Shown: positions 6,699 to 12,942 of the stretch, piece by piece
Numbering within the stretch: position 1 is the stretch's first letter
Layout: every line of letters begins with the position of its first letter
Assembly (NCBI GenBank): GCA_018818235.1
Contig: JAHISE010000022.1
Coordinates: forward strand, 1 to 12,942
Direction: 5' to 3'
From: Patescibacteria group bacterium
GTDB lineage: Bacteria; Patescibacteriota; Gracilibacteria; Peribacterales; Peribacteraceae
DNA length: 12,942 bases
Program-made: the position numbers and the translations under genes
Notes under the pieces: model-generated
What the model saw: the letters and a program-made list of their open reading frames with translations, nothing else
Told to the model about the DNA's origin: nothing
The model's database searches: none

Positions 6699-6929
6699 AT
6701 GGTTACTTTAACACTTCAAGATATTAAAAGGCATGGCTCCAAGAGCATTCCAGACGATGCGCCGGCTTATTTGATAGTAAACTCCAAACCAAAGTGCGTA
6801 ATGGTTCCGGTAGAACAATATGAAAAACTTATGGAGATGCTTGAGGATTTGGATGATTTGAGAGTAATAGAGGAAAGAAAAAATGATGAACTGGTTCCAT
6901 TTGAAGAAGCCCAATCATGGTTTGAATAA
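6699..6929 (+). CDS. Type II antitoxin, Phd/YefM family
   Basis: A 76-residue protein starting MVTLTLQDIKRHG. The N-terminal half has the Phd/YefM-type pattern, a short helix-strand region followed by AYLIVNSKPKCVMVPVEQYEKLMEML (roughly residues 22-47), which in the family builds the DNA-binding dimer. The acidic C-terminal tail, about 50-76 and ending SWFE, is the part that would wrap and block the toxin. The stop overlaps the toxin start by one base (TAATG), implying translational coupling. ATG 6699 is preferred over an in-frame ATG at 6660, because the latter lies within the promoter repeats upstream of the -10. The region is much richer in A+T than ftsK or rdgB, consistent with acquisition by transfer. 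The pair's repeats upstream suggest autoregulation. Confidence 0.82.
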   Translation: MVTLTLQDIKRHGSKSIPDDAPAYLIVNSKPKCVMVPVEQYEKLMEMLEDLDDLRVIEERKNDELVPFEEAQSWFE

Positions 6930-7195
6930 TGTCATATAAATTATATTTAACACGCAGGGTTCACAAAGACCTTCGATCTATACCAAAGGATACTAAGAAG
7001 CATATAAATAAAGCAATTTCTAATCTTCACGGTAATCCATTACCGCATAACTCAAAAAAAATACAAAACATTGATGATTATTACCGAATCCGTATTAGAA
7101 ATTACCGAATTATTTATCACTTTAAAAAACAAATTGTCACAATAACAATTGTAAAAATACAACATAGAAAGGATGTATATAAAAACTTTCCTTAA
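6929..7195 (+). CDS. Type II toxin, RelE/ParE superfamily
   Basis: An 88-residue basic protein. It opens MSYKLYLTRRVHKDLRSIPK, typical of the first strand and helix. It carries the family core YYRIRIRNYRIIYHF at 51-65 and ends with IVKIQHRKDVY (74-84). Arg53, Arg55, Arg60, Arg80 and Tyr84 occupy positions where RelE-type mRNA interferases have catalytic or RNA-binding residues, so ribosome-dependent mRNA cleavage is the more likely activity; a ParE-like gyrase effect cannot be excluded from sequence alone. It is encoded directly after its antitoxin with a one-base overlap. The stop is 30 bp from the convergent TrmB gene, and no terminator hairpin is visible between them. Base composition is very AT-rich. 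Confidence 0.85.
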   Translation: MSYKLYLTRRVHKDLRSIPKDTKKHINKAISNLHGNPLPHNSKKIQNIDDYYRIRIRNYRIIYHFKKQIVTITIVKIQHRKDVYKNFP

Positions 7196-7225
7196 TGTTT
7201 CTTCATATGACGCGTGACAGTTTGA

Positions 7226-8035
7226 TTACTTATCCCCCTTTATAAGTTCATCATAATTCTTGATACCTCCGGTTTTGCCATACGCCTCTGCTGCTTCGAA
7301 GCTTAAATCGAATATTGTTCTAAAAGCATCTGCAATCTCTTCGCTCTCTATAATAATTCCAAGCTTCTCCTGCCAAGAAGTAATATTGATCTTGTTGTTG
7401 TAAACCTGTATCTCGGGACTCCAGTTGAATTTATCCATAGGCACAAGAGCACTATGACGCAACTCCTGATCATCCCTTTTCTGTCCTGCACGTGATGCAG
7501 GGGAATCCGGATGAATGGAACGCATTGGTATCCCCTTCTTTGCTCGTCTCTTAAAGTAGTTTTCAAAGTATTCTGGCATTACGTCCAAGAGAGCGTCATA
7601 AGATGCCCACGACTTCAGTCCGTTTTTAGCTGTAAGAGTATCTTCATAAACTTTTTCCAAACCAGCCGTACCTTCGTAAAAGGTAATTTTAGGACGGGAC
7701 TTAGCCCAATGACGCACCGACAGTTCATCACCATAAGACTCCAATAGATCTATTTGGTTTTCTATTTCTTCTTCATAACGAAGCTTCTTGTGCTTAAGTG
7801 CCCGAATAATGTTTTCCTTCTTCTCCGTAGCATAATACTGTGTGTTGGCCCTTCTGGTTTTAACCATCAAACCTTTCTTAACCAATCCATCCAAAATACT
7901 ACGAACAGTATTTCTGGGCATCTCACAAACTCGTGAAATATTTGAAGCAGGCTGAGATCCTAACTCCAAAACCTTAAGGAATATCTTTATCTCTTTACTG
8001 GTAAGCCGGAAGGACTTAAGAAGATTTGAAAGCAT
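7226..8035 (-). CDS. TrmB-family transcriptional regulator
   Basis: A 269-residue protein. The N-terminal winged helix (about 1-70: LLKSFRLTSKEIKIFLKVLELG…NISRVCEMPRNTVRSILDGLVKKGLMVKTRRANTQYY) is the TrmB DNA-binding domain. A charged helical connector spans about 75-105. The C-terminal half starts near KITFYEGTAGLEKVYEDTL and ends IIIESEEIADAFRTIFDLSFEAA; it resembles the phospholipase-D-like effector domain found in TrmB-type proteins. It lacks an obvious sugar-binding signature, so its ligand is unknown. ATG 8035 is chosen because MLSNLLKSF is the expected start; GTG at 8056, in frame and close to the predicted transcription start, would add seven residues. The gene is divergent from the radical SAM gene, and one of two matching palindromes covers its own -35 box, so autorepression and control of the neighbour are likely. 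Confidence 0.88.
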   Translation of the reverse strand: MLSNLLKSFRLTSKEIKIFLKVLELGSQPASNISRVCEMPRNTVRSILDGLVKKGLMVKTRRANTQYYATEKKENIIRALKHKKLRYEEEIENQIDLLESYGDELSVRHWAKSRPKITFYEGTAGLEKVYEDTLTAKNGLKSWASYDALLDVMPEYFENYFKRRAKKGIPMRSIHPDSPASRAGQKRDDQELRHSALVPMDKFNWSPEIQVYNNKINITSWQEKLGIIIESEEIADAFRTIFDLSFEAAEAYGKTGGIKNYDELIKGDK

Positions 8036-8060
8036 GATATTTATTATTATTATCACTTAT

Positions 8061-8089
8061 ATTATAAACTGACGAAAACTGATCGTCAA
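8061..8089 (-). promoter_or_regulatory. Promoter of the TrmB-type regulator
   Basis: On the minus strand TTGACG (8089-8084) and a perfect TATAAT (8066-8061) are spaced by exactly 17 nt. Transcription should begin near 8054, about 20 nt before ATG 8035. The -35 box is embedded in a palindromic operator. Confidence 0.8.
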
Positions 8090-8116
8090 ACATATATTGA
8101 CGACACAAGTTCGTCA
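8070..8116. promoter_or_regulatory. Paired operators TGACGA-N7-TCGTCA
   Basis: Two perfect inverted repeats with identical 6-bp half-sites and identical 7-bp spacers lie at 8070-8088 and 8098-8116, 28 bp apart centre to centre. The inner half-sites also form TCGTCAA-N7-TTGACGA (8083-8103), so four half-sites alternate in direction. The first copy covers the -35 of the regulator promoter; the second lies just upstream, towards the radical SAM gene. The TrmB-type protein encoded next door is the obvious candidate ligand. Confidence 0.8.
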
Positions 8117-8119
8117 GTT

Positions 8120-8156
8120 CTGTTTATTGGCTCAAACAAGCCTTTTTCCTAAACAG
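8120..8156 (+). terminator. Nested hairpin with T-tract upstream of the radical SAM gene (possible attenuator)
   Basis: GGCT (8129-8132) pairs with AGCC (8139-8142) over a 6-nt loop and is followed by TTTTT (8143-8147). An outer pair, CTGTTT (8120-8125) and AAACAG (8151-8156), encloses it. The inner stem is short, so terminator strength is doubtful. If transcription starts in the operator region, this would sit in the leader of the radical SAM mRNA. Confidence 0.3.
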
Positions 8157-8177
8157 AAACACAAAAACATAATTGAC

Positions 8178-8199
8178 TTATTGCAGAGTTATTGCGCAG
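8178..8199. repeat. 11-bp direct repeat upstream of the radical SAM gene
   Basis: TTATTGCAGAG (8178-8188) is followed directly by TTATTGCGCAG (8189-8199), 10 of 11 identical and about one helical turn apart. A TTGACT (8173-8178) overlaps its left end and could be a -35 box, but no good -10 follows at 16-18 nt. It may be an activator or repressor site. Confidence 0.5.
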
Positions 8200-8229
8200 T
8201 AACTTAATGACACTTAACCCCATTCAGTT

Positions 8230-9630
8230 ATGAAGCAAATATCTTTACTGCAACCACGGCACTCATACGCTCCCGAAAAGGGGCAAGGACACGTCTACTC
8301 CAACACATCCCTATGGACAGCTGCATCACGCATAATTCAGGCAGGAGGCGAAGTGACTCAGATAGATGACGAAAACCTGCGTCCGTTTGAACCCAAATCA
8401 GATATCGTTGGAATGAATGTAATTGGAACTGCATATATAAATGTTGTTCGTAAAAGAATGAAAGATCTATCGGAAACTCGATTGGTTGTGGGCGGACAGG
8501 TAATTAACGGACTTACCGGAATTGATAAATTCACTTCCTCAAATCGAACTCAAATGCAAACCTTGTTCGGAAAAGAAGTGGTAAATGGGAATAATGATCT
8601 GGAACTTGCTGCTTTGCTTGGAATAAAACCTGAAGATCTTCCTCCCATACTGGAAACATCTTTGGTACCGGCATACGAAAGAATTTCTGATGAAGATATG
8701 CGTGAATATCTTTCCCGTGAGATTTCATTTTTTCTTTCTCAGGGATGCAAATTTGGATGCAGGTTCTGCGGTGAGAAGAACCAAAGACCGGAGCAATACA
8801 GGAATCCTGATGTATTGGAAGCCGATCTTACATACCTTGTAGAAAGAGCTCAAAAGCTTGAAATTAATACACTGGAAATGTATTTGAGCAATCCCGATTT
8901 GTTCCAGACTCCAGATAAGCTAAAAGAATTCGCATTTATAGTACAACGTGTTCAACGTTGCCATCCGAAAGTTAGAATTAAAATTAGGGGCTTATCGCGT
9001 GTCGATCATTTTGTTAAAGCACACACACATCAACCAAATGTAATTGATGAAATGACCTCAGCAGGATTTCACACCATAGGGTTTGGAATAGATGGAGGTA
9101 CTCCGGAGACGTGGGCAAGAGAGAAGAAAGGTAATACAACAACTAACTGTATTTCAGCAATTAGGATTGCCAGAGAGGAATACAATATGACGCCTGAAGT
9201 GCTTATGGTCTTCGGCCACCAAAAAGAAACTGAAAAATCGCTCAAAGCTGCTCTATCATTCACCAGAGATATGATTGACCTATATCAGGCAGTTCCACGT
9301 CCACATGTATCGAAAGATATTCTACCAGGCAGTAAATACTGGGAAAATAATATAGAAGAAGCAACATTAGCAGAACGTGAAGATAGAACCCGTCGTATAA
9401 GATTTCTTCTGGAAAATCCTGAGTACTTTCAAGCTTTGGACTTTACCACTCTCCCCAATTCTATAAGTCACCCCGATCCCGAACTTCGTCGTTTGACGGA
9501 GAAATACTACCTGGCAATCACACAATTGAAAGGTAATACAACTCCTGTTGTTTATCCCATTGATCCTGATTTTAGTGATGAGAATAATGAGGAGAACAAA
9601 AGTCTTAATATCGGAAGGTATGATCGATAA
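8230..9630 (+). CDS. Radical SAM protein with N-terminal B12-binding-like domain
   Basis: A 466-residue protein. Residues 1 to about 150 look like the Rossmann-like B12-binding fold that precedes many radical SAM domains (SDIVGMNVIGTAYI near 57-70, LVVGGQV near 85-91). The cobalamin-ligand motif DxHxxG is absent, so B12 binding is doubtful. The radical SAM core begins with CKFGCRFC, Cys173, Cys177 and Cys180 (CX3CX2C), which bind the 4Fe-4S cluster used to cleave S-adenosylmethionine. FGIDGGTPETW (285-295) and EVLMVFGH (323-330) are later core strands. The C-terminal 80 residues are unassigned and acidic near 445-455. The reaction cannot be named from sequence. It is transcribed divergently from the TrmB-type gene and probably under its control. 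It ends 11 bp from the convergent helicase gene. No Shine-Dalgarno sequence precedes ATG 8230. Confidence 0.9.
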   Translation: MKQISLLQPRHSYAPEKGQGHVYSNTSLWTAASRIIQAGGEVTQIDDENLRPFEPKSDIVGMNVIGTAYINVVRKRMKDLSETRLVVGGQVINGLTGIDKFTSSNRTQMQTLFGKEVVNGNNDLELAALLGIKPEDLPPILETSLVPAYERISDEDMREYLSREISFFLSQGCKFGCRFCGEKNQRPEQYRNPDVLEADLTYLVERAQKLEINTLEMYLSNPDLFQTPDKLKEFAFIVQRVQRCHPKVRIKIRGLSRVDHFVKAHTHQPNVIDEMTSAGFHTIGFGIDGGTPETWAREKKGNTTTNCISAIRIAREEYNMTPEVLMVFGHQKETEKSLKAALSFTRDMIDLYQAVPRPHVSKDILPGSKYWENNIEEATLAEREDRTRRIRFLLENPEYFQALDFTTLPNSISHPDPELRRLTEKYYLAITQLKGNTTPVVYPIDPDFSDENNEENKSLNIGRYDR

Positions 9631-9641
9631 GAAAAACTGGA

Positions 9642-12600
9642 TCAAGCTTTTGTGAAGTCCAACCCCACTATCCTCCCCCAAACCTCCTCCACAACTTTCT
9701 TCAGATCATCCAAATCACTCTGAGTAATCACAAATGAACGAGTCACAGGATGATCAACTCCATCTCCAATAAATTCCAAAACAAATGATTGCGGATCCAA
9801 TGGAGTATTCCTGCATTCAAAAAGAAGAGCGTAAAAAGCAAGCTGGCGGAAGTAATCTCCTTCCGTCCTGATCTGATTCTCTGACTTTGGTTTTCCAGTC
9901 TTATAATCAATTATGGTTGCAACACTAGACTCCGGTGCAAGCAGATCAATCCTATCTATAGCTCCTTTTATCGGGATACTTCCGAAGTGAGTATGAACCG
10001 GATACTCAACCTTATGAATAAACGGAGTATCACCGGATAGGCGCTGCTCATAATATCTGGGGAGTGATTCTTCCCCTGCTTTTATAAGACGAGCTTTTTC
10101 GTTCTCTGTAAGCAACTCTTTCTCGTTTAAATGTTTTCTGAATGATTCTACAAACTCATCTTTAGATAGAACTTTTCCTTGTTGAACAGAAAATCCCCAA
10201 TTTTTGAGTGCATCATGCACTGCATTCCCGTAACTGAACTCCGCTTTATTGGCCTGCGGAACACGCAGCAGATCAACCTCCAGAAACATCTGAGGATCGG
10301 CAAGATAATGATTAAGTGCGGTAACTGACAATGAAAAGTTTTCGAGTCGCTCTTTTAAAAATGCTTTCATCTCGCTATCCAGATCCCGAACAGTATCATG
10401 CAACAGAAGCGAAGCAGACTCAGGATTACTTATATCACAGATTACTTCCTTCAGATCCCCCGACTGCGCAAAGAAAGAAGACGGTGATACTTCGCGTGTC
10501 TTGTCACCGGTAGTTAATTCCTTCGGGCAAGTAAATATCACTTCTTCTTTCGCACGGGTCATTGCAACAAACGCAATCCTGCGCTCATCTTGATTCTTTT
10601 CGAATGCTTTTTGTGTCTTCTCCCATCCGAACAGAAGGTCTTCGGGAATGGAAACCGATGAAGGATTACGTCGTTTATCCCAATGCCCTTCGCGGAAATT
10701 CGGAATAATCACAACTCTAAACTCCATTCCTTTACTTTGGTGCGCAGTCATTAACTGCACCCCAACTTCAGTTAAATGAGGGATACTATAACTTAAACGC
10801 AAATCTTTATAATCAGATGACTCGTAATATTTCAGATCATCAAGGAATGATGAAAAGGAGAAATCAATCTGTTCGTAAGCACGAGCTTTTAGTCGGTCAA
10901 AGAAATCCTGAAGAGCTGCGAATTCAATAGGATCAAATTCCGACCCATCCACGTCACCTTTTGCAAAAGCGAGCAAGCCGGATTCTTTTAGCAAATGCTC
11001 AAGTGTATCCACAACTGTTCGGCTAAGGAGTTTATTATGCAAATTAAAAATTACATCTCTTGCATTAATCAATTTATCTTTTTCGCGAATATTCAGAGTG
11101 GATCCTTCCTGATCCAAAGACAAAAGTAAATTATACAAAGAAATCTCATTTTCAATTCTTGCACGAAAAATCTCCGCAAGGTCCGCCGGGTGGCATTCAA
11201 AACACTCACAACCAAGTGCACCTGCCAAAAGAGCACTGCTCTTAGGGTTCTCCAAAGCTTTTAGAATAGCAATCGCTTGTAAAACAAGTGGTTCAGCTAA
11301 CAAATCCTTTTTACCTGTCAATTTAACAGGAATCCCTCTGGCATTTAATACATCACTGATCGGCTCAAGTTCCTTATTGGTCTGTACAAGTATTGCAATA
11401 TCATCATACTTCATTCCTTTCTTTACCCGCTCTTCTACAAGATCAGCAATTAACCACGGCTCAGTGGCATCACTGGGAGAGAAAAGGAGTACCGGTTCTA
11501 TTCCTTCGGACTTATTCGGTGAAGTTAAATCTTTATTTAAACCTTCAATTTTTCCAACCAGACGCTCAGTATTATTTTTAATAAGAGAGCCCGCACTGTC
11601 CAAAATAGGCTGACTGCATCTGTAGCTTTCCGTAAGAGTTATAACAGGAGCATTCAGGAATCGCTCATGGAAAGATAGAATGTTTTGCAGATTAGCACCC
11701 TGAAACCTGTAAATCGCCTGATCATCGTCCCCCACCACAAAAAGATTTGGTTCGTGATCCAGATTTTGATAACTGGTCAGGAGTTCAATAAGCCGATACT
11801 GCGAACCGTTTGTATCCTGAAATTCATCCACAAGTAAATACTGGAACCTCTCCTGAAGAGATGCGAGCAACCAATCTTCTTCTTCCAACGCCTTGATCAC
11901 ATAAAGGATCATATCTTCAAAATCATATCTCTGAGTTTTTTCTAGCATTTCCTGATACATCATAAATACTTTTATAAACTCCCTGAACTTTTGCGCCTGT
12001 AAAAGATTTTTCTCGTATGCCTTTGTTCCTTCCTTGCTTTTGCCCGCCATCTGAACTTCATATTCACTGACAATATCCTCAAGTTCTTTTTTATCCGTCT
12101 TTCCTTCCCGCTTAAGTTGAGATATCTTACCGATTATCTGACGTGTTCTAGTGTAAGGGTTCTTCTTGTTTACAAGTACCAGATCTGGTAAAAGTTGATC
12201 TAATATTTTGTTCACTTCACGTGTTCTTTCAACCTCACTTATGTGCTCCATCGCCGACCACGAATCAAAAACCAACGGATTCTCCTGAATCAGATCATTG
12301 CAAAAACTGTGGAAGTTTTTGATAGTTATTCCATATGCATCCGGTCCTATAAGTAACCTTAACCTTTCACGCATTTCTGTTGCCGCACTTACAGAGAATG
12401 TAAGACACAAAATGTTACTTGGTCGCATCTGAGTCTTTTTTAGTATATTTGCAGTTCTGGTAGCCACCACATGTGTTTTACCGGTCCCGGGACCTGCAAC
12501 CACTATTACAGAACCTTCGATATTATCCACTGCCTGTTTCTGGCTTTCATTAAGCCTGCCATATAACGCATCGAACATTTTTAAAGTTTCTATACGTTTT

Positions 12601-12647
12601 TTTGGAGCAGTTGCTTTTGCCTGAGCTTTTGTATGGGATGGAGTCAT
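9642..12647 (-). CDS. UvrD/PcrA-type DNA helicase fused to a RecB-like PD-(D/E)XK nuclease
   Basis: A 1001-residue superfamily 1A helicase-nuclease, a probable recombination and repair motor. Helicase motifs in order: Walker A GPGTGKT (52-58), LTFSVSAATEMRERL (Ia region), DEFQDTN (274-280), GDDDQAIYRFQGA (306-318), TESYRCSQPIL, MTAHQSKGMEF (633-643) and VAMTRAKEEV (about 694-703). The C-terminal domain starts SVTALNHYLADP (774-785). It carries the RecB-type nuclease residues H811 (GNAVHDAL), D898 (GAIDRID), D914 and K916 (IDYKTG) and Q935 (QLAFYA). The cysteine usual in iron-sulfur AddB/AdnA-type nucleases (YLxCPxxF) is replaced by Asp784, so no Fe-S cluster is expected. It may do the end-processing job of RecBCD/AddAB/AdnAB, possibly as a single subunit. 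ATG 12647 follows a TATATA box; ATG 12578 (MFDALYG) would remove a basic 23-residue tail and is a real alternative. Confidence 0.94.
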   Translation of the reverse strand: MTPSHTKAQAKATAPKKRIETLKMFDALYGRLNESQKQAVDNIEGSVIVVAGPGTGKTHVVATRTANILKKTQMRPSNILCLTFSVSAATEMRERLRLLIGPDAYGITIKNFHSFCNDLIQENPLVFDSWSAMEHISEVERTREVNKILDQLLPDLVLVNKKNPYTRTRQIIGKISQLKREGKTDKKELEDIVSEYEVQMAGKSKEGTKAYEKNLLQAQKFREFIKVFMMYQEMLEKTQRYDFEDMILYVIKALEEEDWLLASLQERFQYLLVDEFQDTNGSQYRLIELLTSYQNLDHEPNLFVVGDDDQAIYRFQGANLQNILSFHERFLNAPVITLTESYRCSQPILDSAGSLIKNNTERLVGKIEGLNKDLTSPNKSEGIEPVLLFSPSDATEPWLIADLVEERVKKGMKYDDIAILVQTNKELEPISDVLNARGIPVKLTGKKDLLAEPLVLQAIAILKALENPKSSALLAGALGCECFECHPADLAEIFRARIENEISLYNLLLSLDQEGSTLNIREKDKLINARDVIFNLHNKLLSRTVVDTLEHLLKESGLLAFAKGDVDGSEFDPIEFAALQDFFDRLKARAYEQIDFSFSSFLDDLKYYESSDYKDLRLSYSIPHLTEVGVQLMTAHQSKGMEFRVVIIPNFREGHWDKRRNPSSVSIPEDLLFGWEKTQKAFEKNQDERRIAFVAMTRAKEEVIFTCPKELTTGDKTREVSPSSFFAQSGDLKEVICDISNPESASLLLHDTVRDLDSEMKAFLKERLENFSLSVTALNHYLADPQMFLEVDLLRVPQANKAEFSYGNAVHDALKNWGFSVQQGKVLSKDEFVESFRKHLNEKELLTENEKARLIKAGEESLPRYYEQRLSGDTPFIHKVEYPVHTHFGSIPIKGAIDRIDLLAPESSVATIIDYKTGKPKSENQIRTEGDYFRQLAFYALLFECRNTPLDPQSFVLEFIGDGVDHPVTRSFVITQSDLDDLKKVVEEVWGRIVGLDFTKA

Positions 12648-12651
12648 TGGA

Positions 12652-12658
12652 TATATAG
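12652..12658 (-). promoter_or_regulatory. Possible -10 box of the helicase gene
   Basis: On the minus strand CTATATA sits 4-5 nt before ATG 12647, close to the spacing seen for ftsK and the reductase. No -35 box is evident, and AT-rich hexamers are common, so this is weak. Confidence 0.3.
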
Positions 12659-12698
12659 ATTAGCAGAAAAATTAGATTTGACGACCTTAGTGTCCCCT

Positions 12699-12750
12699 CC
12701 CAAGTCTTCCCCTCTCCCCCAGCCCCTCTCCCGAGGGGAGAGGGGAGCTC
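12699..12750. repeat. GC-rich palindromic repeat, GGAGAGGGG family
   Basis: CCCCTCTCCC (12723-12732) pairs perfectly with GGGAGAGGGG (12736-12745) over a 3-nt loop, and further CCCCTCTCC and CCTCCC tracts lie to its left. The core is shared with the 3377-3639 element. Spurious reading frames through it give the peptide PSPLGRGAGGEG or its reverse-strand counterpart SPLPQPLSRGERGA, a signature I recall from dispersed repeats in many genomes. It sits about 75 bp upstream of the helicase gene. Confidence 0.7.
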
Positions 12751-12942
12751 TGCTATTGGAGAATTCAAAGTTTGTTCTCTCATACCAATTTGCTTTTAAA
12801 AAGATACTAATCAATAAAATAAATTGCTACCTCCTCTCGTGCCCCGTAGCGTTTATATAAGCCAAAAATCAACGGCCTAAAGCTTGAGTGAATTAGTACT
12901 ATTTTAAACGCGAAGGGGTATCAAATATTTAAGAAATCAAAG
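12751..12942. other. Right-edge intergenic DNA, no feature recognised
   Basis: The stretch is AT-rich and has no supported reading frame, tRNA or clear terminator on either strand. It may be the flank of a gene beyond the edge. Confidence 0.5.

Noticed and set aside
12678..12684. A TTGACGA half-site upstream of the helicase, matching the TrmB operator half-site
   Set aside because: There is no partner half-site at 7 bp, and a 7-mer is expected about once or twice by chance in a window this long.
12550..12860. Small open frames on both strands upstream of the helicase (PSPLGRGAGGEG and SPLPQPLSRGERGA peptides)
   Set aside because: These are translations of the GC-rich palindromic repeat, a pattern known to create spurious predictions.
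12891..12902. 12-bp identity (AATTAGTACTAT) with the toxin-antitoxin promoter at 6634-6645
   Set aside because: A few such AT-rich 12-mer matches are expected by chance in 13 kb, and the flanks do not match.
1..12942. UGA recoding as in Gracilibacteria/Absconditabacteria
   Set aside because: ftsK, the reductase and the helicase end properly at TGA and no internal in-frame TGA is needed.

Overview
The window is bacterial, with moderate to low GC and standard stop codons (TGA ends several genes, so UGA is not recoded). It carries eight complete genes and one gene cut by the left edge. Several proteins look like those of Candidate Phyla Radiation (Patescibacteria) genomes, perhaps Peregrinibacteria-like: the UvrD helicase-nuclease, the TrmB regulator and the divergent HAM1 protein. 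This assignment is inference from sequence style, not a database match. No start codon has a convincing Shine-Dalgarno sequence, and two genes have an extended -10 box only 6-7 nt before the ATG, which suggests leaderless mRNAs.

Layout. Positions 1-2317 (minus): N-terminal 772 residues of a secreted subtilisin-family protease with a beta-sandwich-like insert inside its catalytic domain and DUF5011-like repeats running off the edge. 2507-3337 (minus): a short NAD(P)-dependent reductase resembling the plant and giant-virus UDP-4-keto-6-deoxyglucose epimerase/reductase. 3377-3639: a MITE-like element with perfect 27-bp terminal inverted repeats. 3698-5926 (plus): FtsK/SpoIIIE DNA translocase with a very acidic linker. 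5950-6026: head-to-head heptamer arrays that can fold into one long hairpin. 6042-6635 (plus): HAM1/RdgB-type nucleotide pyrophosphatase. 6699-7195 (plus): Phd/YefM-RelE/ParE toxin-antitoxin pair. 7226-8035 (minus) and 8230-9630 (plus): a divergent pair of a TrmB-type regulator and a radical SAM protein, with two identical 19-bp palindromes between them. 9642-12647 (minus): 1001-residue UvrD/PcrA helicase fused to a RecB-like nuclease domain. 12648-12942: non-coding, with a GC-rich palindrome.

How the parts fit. ftsK, rdgB and the helicase-nuclease serve chromosome segregation, nucleotide-pool cleaning and recombination/repair. The toxin-antitoxin pair looks like an AT-rich accessory insertion after rdgB. 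The most system-like unit is the TrmB/radical SAM pair: both operators are TGACGA-N7-TCGTCA, one overlaps the -35 box of a near-consensus trmB promoter, and the radical SAM gene has a structured upstream region of about 110 bp. Intergenic DNA is unusually rich in short tandem repeats of 7, 9, 11 and 12 bp and in inverted repeats.
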